The notes beneath the pieces were generated by a model. That model was not told the origin of the DNA. It searched no databases and worked only from the letters and a program-made list of their open reading frames with translations. Made by a program: the position numbers and the translations under genes. Shown here in pieces: positions 53,201-60,106 of a stretch of DNA of 64,000 nt. Source of the DNA: UBA2589 sp965223235. GTDB lineage: Bacteria > Gemmatimonadota > Gemmatimonadetes > Longimicrobiales > Gaopeijiaceae. Within the stretch, counting starts at the first letter, position 1; each line of letters opens with the position of its first letter. The stretch lies in the NCBI GenBank assembly GCA_965223235.1, contig CBDCVV010000021.1, positions 62,001 to 126,000 of the forward strand, read 5' to 3'.

Positions 53201-56189
53201 GGTCGGCACCGTGATCTTCGACATCCTCCCGACGGACAGCTCGGAGGTCGCGGCGGATTCATCGACCATCACCTTCGACAACACGAACTGGAATATTCCC
53301 CAACCGGTCCAGCTGTCCGGAGTCGATGACGTCACCGTTGACGGGACAATCGCGTCGCAGGTCCTGGTAGCGGTGAACCCGGGGTCGGACCCGCTATGGC
53401 TTGCTGCGGTTCAGTCGTCCGTCGATGTCGTCACGACCGATGATGACGTAGCCGCGTTCACGATCGCGGATACTGCCGGATTGACTGTTGCCGAGCCGAA
53501 CGGCACAGACAACTTCACGGTCGTGCTCGACGCTCAGCCGGTCGGCGCCGTGATCCTGAACATCGTGTCGTCCGATCCGACGGAGGTCGTTTCGGATTCC
53601 GCTTCCTTGACCTTCACCTCCGCGAACTGGAACGTGGCACAGCCCGTTCCACTCTCCGCCGTCGACGACTTCATCGTCGACGGAACCGTCGTCGCCACCA
53701 TCACAGTCTCGGTGAACCCGGGCAGTGATGTGGCTTGGTTGGGTGTCGCTTCGCAGAACGCTCAGGTAAGCATCACGGACAACGACGTCGCTGACCTACT
53801 CTACTCCGATACCCTCAACCTCACGGTTTCGGAGGATGGTCTCACCGTCGCCACCTTCGGCGTGAGTCTGAGCGCAGAGCCGGTGAACCCCGTCACACTG
53901 ACCATCCAGAGCGACTCGTCCCAGGTGGTGTCGGACTCCGCCACGGTGGTATTCACCGCCGCCAACTGGAATGACACCGTCCAGGTACCGATGAGAGGTG
54001 TCGACGACAGTCTGGTTGAAGGCGACGTGACGACGGTCTTCACCGTCGCCGTCTCTCCGGGCTCCGACACCGAGTTCCTGGGACTCAGCGACGACATCAG
54101 CATTACCACGACTGACGACGACGCACCGGGCTACACACTCGCCGATACGGCGGGACTCACGGTGGCGGAGCCGAGCGGCACGGACGTCTTCACCGTCGTC
54201 CTCGATGCTCAGCCGCAGAGCCCGGTCGTCTTCACGATCTCGTCGTCCGACAGCAGCGAAGTCGTCCCCGATTCCTCCAGCCTCACCTTCACGACCGCGA
54301 ACTGGAACGTGGCCCAACCTGTGCCGCTCACCGCCCAGGACGACTTCCTCGTCGACGGGACCGTCGTCGCTCAGATCGTCGTCGCGATCGACGTCGGTAG
54401 CACCGACCCGGCCTGGATTAGCCTCGCGCAGCAGTCCGCCAACGTCAGCGTCACCGACGATGAGGTGGCCGATCTACTCTTCGCAGACACGACAGCACTG
54501 ATCGTGAGCGAGGACGGGCTGACGACCGCCACGTTCGGGGTCAGCCTGAGCGCGGAGCCGGTGGGCACCGTGACGCTCACGATCCAGAGCGACTCGACGG
54601 AGGTCATTTCCGACTCTTCAACGGTCGTCTTCACGGCTGCGAACTGGAACGACACGGTTCAGGTGCCGATGACTGGCGTGGACGACTTCGTCGTCGACGG
54701 TGATGTCCTCTCGATCTTCACCGTGGCCGTCCAGGCGGGTTCGGACGGCGCCTTCCTCGGGCTCACGGACAACATCAGCATCACGACAACCGACGACGAC
54801 GTCGCAGACCTCGTCTTCGCGGATACGACTGGGCTGACCGTCAGCGAGGACGGGCTGACGACCGCGTCGTTCGGCGTCAGTCTGAGCGCACAGCCCGTAG
54901 GCACCGTGACCCTCACGATCTCCACCGATCTGACGGAAGTCACATCCGACTCGTCGACGGTGGTGTTCACCGCCGCGAACTGGAACGACACGGTACAGAT
55001 CCCGCTCGAGGGTGTCGACGACTTCACCCTCGACGGTGACGTGCTGTCCAACATCACCGTCGCGGTGCAGGCCGGCTCGGACGCCGCCTTCATCGGTCTG
55101 ACCGACGACATCAGCATCACGACGCTCGACGACGAGGTCGCGGGGATCGTCTTCGCGGACACCACCGGCTTGGTCGTGAGTGAGGACGGTCTGACAACCG
55201 CCACCTTCGGGGTGAGCCTGAGCGCTCAACCGCAAGGAAATGTGACGCTCACGTTCCAGAGCGACTCCACCGAGGTGGTTTCGGACTCGGCGACCGTCGT
55301 CTTCACGCCCTCCAACTGGAACGACACCGTTCAGGTACCGATGACCGGTGTGGACGATCTAATCCTCGACGGTGACGTCCTTACGACGTTCGACGTGGCC
55401 GTCGACGGAAGCTCCGACCCAGGTTTCCTGGGCCTCACCACCCCGGTCAGCATCACGACGACGGATGACGAGACGGCGGCGCTCATCTTCAGTGATACGA
55501 CGAACCTTTCCGTCAACGAGGCAGGAACCACGACTGTTACGTTCGGCGTCACCCTGTCGGCGGAGCCGGTGGGCACCGTCCGACTCACGATCCAAAGCGA
55601 TTCGAGCGAAGTCCAATCGGATTCGGCGGATGTGGTCTTCACGAGCGCGAACTGGAACACCGTCGTTCAGGTGCCGATGACAGCACAGGACGACTCCTTC
55701 GCCGATGGCGACTCCCTGACGATCTTCACCGTCGCCGTCGATGATGCGGCCTCGGATAACGCGTGGGACGGGTTGAGTCAGGACATCTCGATCACGACGG
55801 TCGATGACGAGGTCGCAGGGGTGACCGTGAATGAGATCGACGGTGCCAGCGATGTCACTGAGGGCGACCCCACGCCGCAGACGATCGACGTGGTGCTCGA
55901 CGCACAGCCAGAAACCAACGTCGTCTTCACCGTAACAGACGACGACCTCGACGACTCAGAGATCTCACTGAACGTCACCCAGCTGACTTTCACGCCGGCA
56001 AATTGGAACGTGATCCAGACGGTCGAGATCGTCGGGCTCGCTGATGGGATTAACGACGGCGATCAGGTCCACAATGTGACGATCGCGATCGACGCGGCGA
56101 ACTCGGCGAACCCCTTCGATGCGCTCGGACCTTGGGTCTTCGACGTCACGATCTTCGACATCGACCCGCCGGAAGAGGATCAGCAGTAG
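44211..56189 (+). CDS. Giant surface lipoprotein with 33 Calx-beta-like repeats (3992 residues)
   Basis: A very large exported lipoprotein. The N-terminal signal ends in FASGC (Cys near 32). A Big2-like domain (about 45-125; SDDPAIATVDADGMVTAV) and a possible BACON-like domain (about 130-230) lead into a tandem array that fills the rest. I counted 33 repeats of about 114 residues. Each has VSEDG-type, LSAQP-type, LTFTPANWN-type and VDD-x-x-DG motifs and ends in an Asp cluster (TTDDD); the Trp of the central motif is present in all 33. The domain is a Calx-beta-like sandwich, and the Asp clusters suggest Ca2+ binding between repeats. There is no C-terminal anchor, which fits N-terminal lipid anchoring. 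The reading frame is intact for nearly 12 kb. An adhesin or matrix role is inference. Confidence 0.9.
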   Translation: MTRVAPPLLTVRPSRGARASIGLALALFASGCVTEKVITVTVGTVTVQPELTRMFVGETVPFTSTVRDENGRALPRATTSWVSDDPAIATVDADGMVTAVSAGNTRITATFRGVNGSGSVEVIPPPSFEPDPDSIALLAAIGIDPPASQLLVQNGGGGILDGVAATVLYQNGQPQGWLEITLSGTRAPVTITATASVGSLPAGTYDASISVTSPDVPSGPFLIPVTLSITGITVSETGGFTAVAEDGRTDSVTVVLDTQPDTTVTIAVSSSDQEEVSVAPPTLTFTPANWSTGQTVVLTGQDELLSDGDQIVPIVVAVDSASDVRYLPVPPDTVLATNVDDDFADFAVTESGGVTNVTEGGAVDSVTVVLLAEPLTPVVVNVTAVDPTEVTGAPATITFDPVGWDTPVTVILTGVDDNVIDGTQATPVTFAIDTTASDPAFRALAPDTITVSTADDDVAGFLARAAGGGALDTLSVDESGTTADFEVILLAEPAGAVVLTLTNGDASEISLSTASVSFDATNWNAPATVTVTGVDDAIIDGTQLTTINVAVDATASDDAFDALPPVDVFTNTTDDDTGGYVVIETGSGTVVTEAGGLDSLSVALTAEPASDVVLDVTSGNSGEVTVNPAQLTFAPGAWDTPQWIVLTGVDELIDDGDALTIVSVQVNAPASDDDFDALPPDSTVVTTVDDDTAGFTVTESAGLTVVGEGGPQDTIMIVLDAEPRSNVILSITAGDALVATPSPTSLTYTPGNWNVAQEVIITGTDDLADDGDQFTLMAISVLAPPLSDSTYVDVPQQTIGVTAIDDDEPAGFFVDDFGGLAVTEGGVTDNFAVVLTTEPESDVILDITSSDPGEVVPSPTSLTFSPTNWSDRQFVTVAPVDDDIIDGQQAATFVIAIDTLASAPSFSGLDSQTVAVTIDDNDAAGLVFADTASTAVTEGGPIDPFTVRLAAEPASNVVLSVVSSDPTQFVSDSATITFTPATWDIPVTVPIRAIDDAFVETPLAGTLTVAVVDGSSDDDFDGLTSAIAVDVFDDDGAGIILADTAGLTVTEGGAGDSFTIALSASPTGSVLIRFSSQDSSEVIPDSASVTFTSANWNQPQVIPLSAVDEPTVDGTQTTAIDIVVDNGASDPEFQGLAETLSVSTVDNDAAGFTLTDTAGIALSEAGDSTAFQLVLTSQPILNVVFTVASSDPGEVVSDSTTITFTPASWNVPRPVPLRGVDDDFEDGDQASTISVTVNPAFSDPAYTGLGATVAVATLDDDTASFTLAGTAAIVLSETGTSDQFTIQLGAQPFSTVELDIVLRAPDEVAVDSTTVTFTSVNWNFPKTLTLTGVDDDIIDGPIASNVVVSVDIPNSDPEFADVLPDSFGVTTTDDDVAGFTVDEFGGVAVNEAGGTDNFSVVLDAEPASDVVIAVVSADTGELTVSDDSLTFTPLNWDSVRTVVVTGVDDAQDLPDGLVDVVLSVDDARSDADFSGLSQTVQVTTFDDDGVGFIINEGDGVFPVEGGQTDGFSVVLTSSPGAGTEVVLSVTSANTAEVTTDTDSLTFTPGDWSVPQQVTVTAVDDAIIDPGTITIVTVGVDPARSDDAYDALPPRLVSVTSVDNDLAALVLADTAALTVVENGATDAFNVSLSAAPASNVTLTITPTDASEVQSDSASLTFTPLNWDTPQPVPLAAVDDAIIDGAVQSFVTVAVAAGSDPGFLGLSEQARVTTNDDDLAGFVLTDTTGIALDEAGTTVALVGVALTAEPASPVVLTITPQDGTEVSSDSSSITLDATNWSVPQDIPLRGVDDLIVDGDVATLVDVAVNAGLSDPAFATVPTQVIPVTTNDDDVAAFVLSDTASFQVSEPGTTSTFQVVLSAAPESPVVFSITPSDVTEALPDSTSLTFTPANWNIAQPVPVTAVDDAEVDGSQASTMTVAVNGAISDPAWTSLGSQVVQVVTTDNDDAGLVFADTTGIVLTEDGPTESFQVRLAAAPDSAVVLNVTSSDVTEVTSDSATVTFDPSDWDTFKFVPLRPVQDSVIDGTQNATISVAVAPGSDVAFIGLTADISVAVDDDDAAGFTLEGTSGINVTESGSTAQFTARLDAEPASPVVLSISSGDLSEVTPDSTSLTFTPSDWFIAQPIPVRGVDDDIIDGDVASTVTVFVFAPGSDPAFGSVPNQFVPVTTLDDDVAGFILSDTLDLTVGEDGSVDQFAVRLTAEPSAPVVLDISSSDSSEVIPDSATVTFDPTNWDQLRQIPVRGIDDPLVDGTTTSVITVAVGTAPAEWSGVPSQGTSVDNVDDDLVGLVLADTAGLTVSEDGTTATFQVSLAAQPTTPVVILLSSSDSSEVIPDSASLTFDDTNWSIPQPVPLAPQDDAEVDGSVAVTIGIDVDPGSDPIYVGISESVAVTSLDDDAAAIVLADTTGLTVSEDGLTTDAFQVRLSTVPTSPVVLRIEWSDSSEVMSDSTTLTMDAGNWNVDQTVPLEGIQDVAVDGTVVSLITVSVDPGSDAEYLGLSETFSVSTTDDDIGILTVADTAGLTVSEPATVDSFSVVLGSQPISPVFVTIGTSDPTEVVSDSSLLSFDETTWSTPVWVPVRAVDDALVDGTLLSTIGVAVAAGSDPAFSTLSASVTVSTLDDDAAGLILVDTAGLAVSEPNTTAVVQVSLSSQPDSAVTIAIVTSDSSEVVPDAESLTFLSATWNAPQNIVLSAVDDDIVDGTIASQVDLTVAAGSDVSFAGVSETLNVSTADDDVADLEVVEIGGTSVGEASGTDDFTVVLTAQPGSNVVVALENADVGEISLDADSLTFTPLNWDSVRTVTVTGVDEAQPDGDQITEIVVVVDPARSDDAFDALADTILATTLDDDGVGITITEIGSTIVDESGTVDDFAVRLTAQPAPSTEVVLALASDDVGEATVAAAAGPADSLVFTFGNWDQDQVVQVTGVDDAIVDGSQVTAITLTIDQARTDAAFDTVSVDTVNATTTDDDAPTYTLSDEIGLSVDESGTTDIFQIVLDEAPVGTVIFDILPTDSSEVAADSSTITFDNTNWNIPQPVQLSGVDDVTVDGTIASQVLVAVNPGSDPLWLAAVQSSVDVVTTDDDVAAFTIADTAGLTVAEPNGTDNFTVVLDAQPVGAVILNIVSSDPTEVVSDSASLTFTSANWNVAQPVPLSAVDDFIVDGTVVATITVSVNPGSDVAWLGVASQNAQVSITDNDVADLLYSDTLNLTVSEDGLTVATFGVSLSAEPVNPVTLTIQSDSSQVVSDSATVVFTAANWNDTVQVPMRGVDDSLVEGDVTTVFTVAVSPGSDTEFLGLSDDISITTTDDDAPGYTLADTAGLTVAEPSGTDVFTVVLDAQPQSPVVFTISSSDSSEVVPDSSSLTFTTANWNVAQPVPLTAQDDFLVDGTVVAQIVVAIDVGSTDPAWISLAQQSANVSVTDDEVADLLFADTTALIVSEDGLTTATFGVSLSAEPVGTVTLTIQSDSTEVISDSSTVVFTAANWNDTVQVPMTGVDDFVVDGDVLSIFTVAVQAGSDGAFLGLTDNISITTTDDDVADLVFADTTGLTVSEDGLTTASFGVSLSAQPVGTVTLTISTDLTEVTSDSSTVVFTAANWNDTVQIPLEGVDDFTLDGDVLSNITVAVQAGSDAAFIGLTDDISITTLDDEVAGIVFADTTGLVVSEDGLTTATFGVSLSAQPQGNVTLTFQSDSTEVVSDSATVVFTPSNWNDTVQVPMTGVDDLILDGDVLTTFDVAVDGSSDPGFLGLTTPVSITTTDDETAALIFSDTTNLSVNEAGTTTVTFGVTLSAEPVGTVRLTIQSDSSEVQSDSADVVFTSANWNTVVQVPMTAQDDSFADGDSLTIFTVAVDDAASDNAWDGLSQDISITTVDDEVAGVTVNEIDGASDVTEGDPTPQTIDVVLDAQPETNVVFTVTDDDLDDSEISLNVTQLTFTPANWNVIQTVEIVGLADGINDGDQVHNVTIAIDAANSANPFDALGPWVFDVTIFDIDPPEEDQQ
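44904..56180 (+). repeat. Array of about 33 coding repeats, mean period about 342 bp
   Basis: The repeat region of the giant lipoprotein gene. Repeats differ in sequence along most of the array but become more alike towards the 3' end (about 53440-55800), where AANWNDTVQVPM-type repeats recur. Two-repeat blocks appear duplicated: repeats 26-27 match 28-29, and repeats 11-12 resemble 23-24. The count is by eye from the conserved Trp motif and may be off by one. Confidence 0.88.
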
Positions 56190-56273
56190 AGGGCGTCTTG
56201 GGGCGAGATCATGGTGTCTTCCGGACGGCACCGGGTGGTATCTTAGAGGCGACACCTCCCTTCGTCCGAGCCC

Positions 56274-58214
56274 ATGACCCAGACCGACCCGCCACCGTCT
56301 TCGGAAGAGCCGCTCTCGAAACCCCCTGCGGACGAGGGACGGCTGATGTTCAACTCCGACGTACCGCCGGCGGGCGACGCCCCGCCGGCGTTCGACACCT
56401 TCTCACCGTTCGACGACGACGACGAGGAGGGACGGAGTGGGTCGATGCTTCCACTCTGGGTCGGAGGTGGAGCCGTACTCGCGCTGGTCGTAGCGATGGG
56501 CGCGATGGCGATTCGTCCCTCGACACCCGACGACGCCGTACCGGTAGATACCCTCCCGATCGTCGTCGCGGACCCGGTGATCACCCCATTCCCCGATTCG
56601 GTCATCGAGGGGGAAGTGGGCACTGCGGTCATCGTCGGTTTTCGGATCGCGACGCCAGCGGGGCCAGTCCCGGACACCGAGATCGAGCTGGAGGTCGAAT
56701 CCGGCCTAGCCGTCTTGAACGACAGGGGCGGACTCAGCACGGCTCAGGGTATCGTGACCTCGACCCTCGATCTGGGCACCACGCCCGGTGAGACGGTGGT
56801 TCTGGCTCAAGCCGACGGTGCAGAGCCTGGCCGCCTCCTCGTTCGTACCCTTACGGGTACTCCTGACCAGATCGACCGAGTCTCCGGGAACGGCCAACAG
56901 GCCGACATCGGTGAGCTCTTGCCCGAGCGCATCGTCGTGCGACTGATCGACCGCCAAGGGCTGCCGGTTCCCAACGCCGAAGTGCTCTTCGAAGTCACGA
57001 GTGGTGAAGGCCTCGTGGCGCCGATGCGTACTCGGACGGATGACGAAGGGCAGGCCTCCGCCCGGTGGAGACTGGGCTCACTCGAGGGATCACAACAGCT
57101 GGCCTCGCGCGCGAGTGCGACTGGCATTGAGACTTCGTTCACGGCGACCGGGCTCATTCCGGAGACCTACGACCCTCGAGAGACCGCTCCGGAACAGCAG
57201 GCTTCCTCGGTCCGGCCGGTCACGTTCGCTATCGGAGCGAGCCACGCTTGCCGAGTTGTAGGCGGGGTAGTGTCCTGTCGCGGGGATAACACGCGCGGTC
57301 AGACGACCGGATCTGGACGAGACGGGGTTGTGGCGATCGCCGCCGGCGACTCCCACACCTGTGCGCTCGACGCGTCAGGCACCGCGAGCTGCTGGGGGGC
57401 AAACGACGAGGGTCAGATCGGTGACGGGACCCGGAACGATCGTGCGACGCCGACCCCGGTTCGCGTCGACCTTCGGTTCTCACAGCTCGTCGCGGGTCTT
57501 TCCCATACGTGCGGCCTCGCCGGTGGAGGTGTGCCTGTCTGTTGGGGATTGAACCTGAGTGGCCAGCTCGGGGACGGGACACGCAGCAACCAGACGACTC
57601 CCCGAGTGGTGGGCTCGGGAATGATCTTTGTCGACATCACGGCAGGATGGAGCCACACCTGCGGCCTCACGGCTAACGGAAACGCGTTCTGCTGGGGAGC
57701 GAACGGCTCTGGGCAACTTGGTGATGGAGGCTCCTTCGATCAGTTGACCCCGGCACTCATGCTGAGTTCGGTTCAGTCGCTATCAGCGGGGACAGACCAT
57801 ACGTGCGGAGTGCGGAACCGCCAGGTCGTCTGCTGGGGAGGCAACTCGTTCGGTCAGGTCGGTGACGGAACCACGCAGAACAGTTCCCTACCGGTACCTG
57901 TACAGGGGCTCCCGCCGGGAGCGTCTCGCGTGGTGGCAGGAGCGGTCCACAGCTGCGCCCTCATGGGGGACGGTACGGTCTACTGTTGGGGCCAGAACCG
58001 ACACGGCCAGCTCGGGAACGGATCCAACGAAAACGAAACCCAAGCAGTACCGATTGCATCGCAACTCCGCTTCCGAGAGCTCTACGCGGGAGGCGCTCAA
58101 ACTTGCGGGATCGCGTCCGATGGGAACGAGTACTGCTGGGGCTTGAACGTGGCGGGACAGCTCGGTGACGGCACACGCACGAGCCGTTCGGTGCCGACCC
58201 GAGTCGGAGGCTAG
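56274..58214 (+). CDS. Membrane-anchored RCC1-repeat protein
   Basis: A 646-residue protein with a Pro/Asp-rich N-terminal tail, one membrane helix near residues 60-80 (LPLWVGGGAVLALVVAMGAM), two Ig-like domains (about 95-300), and seven RCC1 repeats at the C-terminus. Each repeat follows the pattern SHTCALDASGTASCWGANDEG then GQIGDG and has a pair of cysteines, 14 in all, which suggests disulfide-stitched blades outside the cytoplasm. Bacterial secreted RCC1 proteins of this kind have no established function. It follows the giant lipoprotein gene by 84 nt on the same strand. No clear ribosome-binding site was seen. Confidence 0.83.
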   Translation: MTQTDPPPSSEEPLSKPPADEGRLMFNSDVPPAGDAPPAFDTFSPFDDDDEEGRSGSMLPLWVGGGAVLALVVAMGAMAIRPSTPDDAVPVDTLPIVVADPVITPFPDSVIEGEVGTAVIVGFRIATPAGPVPDTEIELEVESGLAVLNDRGGLSTAQGIVTSTLDLGTTPGETVVLAQADGAEPGRLLVRTLTGTPDQIDRVSGNGQQADIGELLPERIVVRLIDRQGLPVPNAEVLFEVTSGEGLVAPMRTRTDDEGQASARWRLGSLEGSQQLASRASATGIETSFTATGLIPETYDPRETAPEQQASSVRPVTFAIGASHACRVVGGVVSCRGDNTRGQTTGSGRDGVVAIAAGDSHTCALDASGTASCWGANDEGQIGDGTRNDRATPTPVRVDLRFSQLVAGLSHTCGLAGGGVPVCWGLNLSGQLGDGTRSNQTTPRVVGSGMIFVDITAGWSHTCGLTANGNAFCWGANGSGQLGDGGSFDQLTPALMLSSVQSLSAGTDHTCGVRNRQVVCWGGNSFGQVGDGTTQNSSLPVPVQGLPPGASRVVAGAVHSCALMGDGTVYCWGQNRHGQLGNGSNENETQAVPIASQLRFRELYAGGAQTCGIASDGNEYCWGLNVAGQLGDGTRTSRSVPTRVGG

Positions 58215-58229
58215 TCCCCTCGGCGCTCT

Positions 58230-58661
58230 TTACGCAGACAACGCCAGCCGCTCCTCCTCCGCTCCCTCCAAACACATCGCCGCGATCACCCCGTATGCGG
58301 CGACCCATTGCCCCTCTACCTCGGCCGTCCAGGCATCCGCTGCGACCTCCGACATCGCGGCAAGCAGACACTCGCCCACCCAATCGTACATCTCGTCGGT
58401 CACTCCGTACGAAACGTGCTTTGCACCGATGCCCTTGAGCGTCGAAGACAGCCACGGTGCATCCTCGAGGTGGTCGACAACCGCCACGAGAGCCTCGGTC
58501 AGCATGGTCTGCTGGACTTCGGCCGAGTTACGAACCCCGAAGAGTGGTCGGACCTCCGGGTAACGCGCAAAAAGGATCTCGTAGAAGCGCGCGACGACTT
58601 GTGGATTCCGGTCTACGACGAGCTCGAAGGACGATCGGAGGATTTCGGGGCGTAGTTGCAT
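58230..58661 (-). CDS. Single-domain globin
   Basis: A 143-residue haemoglobin-fold protein of the flavohaemoglobin-like single-domain type. LRSSFELVVDRNPQVVARFY (helices A-B) is followed by LFARYPEVRPLFG with the CD1-type Phe. The proximal His is in GAKHVSYGVTDEMYDWVGE, where KH-x-x-Y-G-V is the typical F-helix pattern of flavohaemoglobin-type globins. EGQWVAAYGVIAAMCLEGA fits helices G-H. No reductase domain follows. NO detoxification or oxygen binding are the usual roles; neither can be decided here. AGGAGA precedes the ATG. It is convergent with the RCC1 gene, 15 nt away. Confidence 0.9.
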   Translation of the reverse strand: MQLRPEILRSSFELVVDRNPQVVARFYEILFARYPEVRPLFGVRNSAEVQQTMLTEALVAVVDHLEDAPWLSSTLKGIGAKHVSYGVTDEMYDWVGECLLAAMSEVAADAWTAEVEGQWVAAYGVIAAMCLEGAEEERLALSA

Positions 58662-58796
58662 GGGGATCTCCTAGCGTTGAAGACGGATGCACCAGGAGTA
58701 CAGGAAGGCAGCGCAGATCGGCTCACAGGGTGAAGTGTCGTCACCGTCGAAATCGGTGTGCCGGCTTGGATGCCACCACCTGCAACCCGGCGGATC

Positions 58797-58832
58797 ACGG
58801 AGGGCGGAGTAGAAGTCCACCCCGCCCTCCGT
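58797..58832 (-). other. Strong hairpin between the phosphodiesterase and globin genes
   Basis: An 11-bp perfect inverted repeat (ACGGAGGGCGG with CCGCCCTCCGT) around a 14-nt loop in the 240-nt region 58662-58901. It lies 70 nt downstream of the phosphodiesterase stop on the minus strand. No T-run follows, so it is not a classical terminator; it could stabilise or separate transcripts. Confidence 0.5.
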
Positions 58833-58901
58833 CGACCCTCACGGCACCGCGCCACACGGTTCGTCGGTCCGCCAGAAGCGTGGTACGACGGTCGAGCGGG
58901 C

Positions 58902-59987
58902 TTAGTCGATAGGCCCCTGAAGCTCAACTGCTAACGGGACGTTGTCCGCGTACAGCGCGTCCACTCCGGCCGCGACGCCGAACGCCCAGTCCTCGGCCGT
59001 GGTCACATCACCGGAGAATACACTCACACCTGTGGCCCTCGTCGCATCGACGAGGTCGGCCGCAGCCCCCGCCTGCATGAGCTCAAGCTGACCCAGAAGA
59101 AGCAGGTCCCAGCTGACGATGTGGGCATCTACAGCATGAGCGATCCCGATCGCTTGCTGGGGGGAGGTATATCCCGGAAGACGGAAGATCGCCCCGATCT
59201 CCGCCCATTGGAGTCCGTATTCTGGGGCTTTGTCGATTAGAGTCACCGGGAGGCCCACCGCCGCTTCTACCTCTTCAGGAGTAAGGAACTGGAGGGCCAA
59301 CAGCGTCAGCTGCCGGCGTATCTCAGGGGCTTCTGTAGCAGCGAGCGCGAGAAGTACGGGTGACATCGAGTTGAAGTAGACAAGCTCCGACGCGCCCACA
59401 CGACGCACCGTTCTCACGACGCTCGATACGTACTGCGCTGCCTCAGTATCGGAGGGATCACAAAGAGGTGATGTCGGCTTCAAGTCCACTGTGACCAGTC
59501 CGGTAAGGCGATCCGGGTTGCGGCTGTTGTAGCGCGCGGCAGTGAGGAGCATGGATTCAAACGATGCGATGTGCGGCGCCCTCGCTTCGAGTTGGTCCCG
59601 AGTGAGCGTGTTGATGCAGGTAAAGTCTTCCAAGAAGTCATCGTGCCAGACCACGATCTCCCCGTCTGCCGTCATCTGGAGATCACCCTCCACGACGGAC
59701 GCGCCCGTCTCGAAGGCCATTCGGAACGCCTCAACCGTGTTCTCGACCGGGCGGGTTGGGTCCTCTCCGAGATTGTCCCCCATGCCGCGGTGGGCGATTG
59801 CCACCGGGCCAGTCGTCACTTCGAGAAGCTGAGAGACTGTGCTGTGGAGAATGCGGCCAGACCGCGCAGACTGGACATGAGCATCGAGGGAAGGACTACG
59901 AACGTCCGGCGCTAGCGGCGCGTCATCGCACGCCGCGAGCACAATAGCTGCGGTAAGTAGGAGGATTCTGGATGGAGCGGTACGCAT
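58902..59987 (-). CDS. Glycerophosphodiester phosphodiesterase-like lipoprotein
   Basis: Lipoprotein with a GDPD TIM-barrel domain, 361 residues from the ATG at 59987 with GGAGA upstream. The signal ends in VLAAC. The catalytic pattern is clear: IAHRGMG (His-Arg), PVENTVEAF with the Glu-Asn-Thr, VVEGDLQMTADGEIVVWHDD with the metal-binding E-G-D and the general-acid His. LVTVDLKPTSP supplies the next metal ligand. In GlpQ-type enzymes the corresponding E-x-D is an acidic pair, kept here. It would hydrolyse glycerophosphodiesters to glycerol 3-phosphate. VDALYADNVPLA near the end matches the 'gvDgiiTDrP' C-terminus only loosely. Confidence 0.85.
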   Translation of the reverse strand: MRTAPSRILLLTAAIVLAACDDAPLAPDVRSPSLDAHVQSARSGRILHSTVSQLLEVTTGPVAIAHRGMGDNLGEDPTRPVENTVEAFRMAFETGASVVEGDLQMTADGEIVVWHDDFLEDFTCINTLTRDQLEARAPHIASFESMLLTAARYNSRNPDRLTGLVTVDLKPTSPLCDPSDTEAAQYVSSVVRTVRRVGASELVYFNSMSPVLLALAATEAPEIRRQLTLLALQFLTPEEVEAAVGLPVTLIDKAPEYGLQWAEIGAIFRLPGYTSPQQAIGIAHAVDAHIVSWDLLLLGQLELMQAGAAADLVDATRATGVSVFSGDVTTAEDWAFGVAAGVDALYADNVPLAVELQGPID

Positions 59988-60015
59988 GGTTGTCTCCGCA
60001 TCAGAGGTGGTGAGC

Positions 60016-60092
60016 GTGCCGAATCGCGGCACTTCTGGTCGCGGACAACTTCACCGTCGCGTGTTTCACGAACTGTACGTCGATCGACGTAC
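60016..60092 (-). promoter_or_regulatory. Hairpin and 18-bp palindrome upstream of the phosphodiesterase gene
   Basis: The 119-nt region 59988-60106 holds GTGCCG-AATCG-CGGCAC (60016-60032) and GTACGTCGATCGACGTAC (60075-60092), a perfect 18-bp palindrome. The palindrome lies about 90 nt upstream of the phosphodiesterase start and 15 nt after the DUF1028 stop, consistent with an operator for the downstream gene. Confidence 0.45.
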
Positions 60093-60106
60093 CGGGCTCC
60101 CTCTAC

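Noticed and set aside
44211..56189. Many long open frames on the opposite strand across the giant gene
   Set aside because: They mirror its repeats in high-GC antisense frames, are rich in Ser/Thr/Arg, lack starts with ribosome-binding sites and show no domains.
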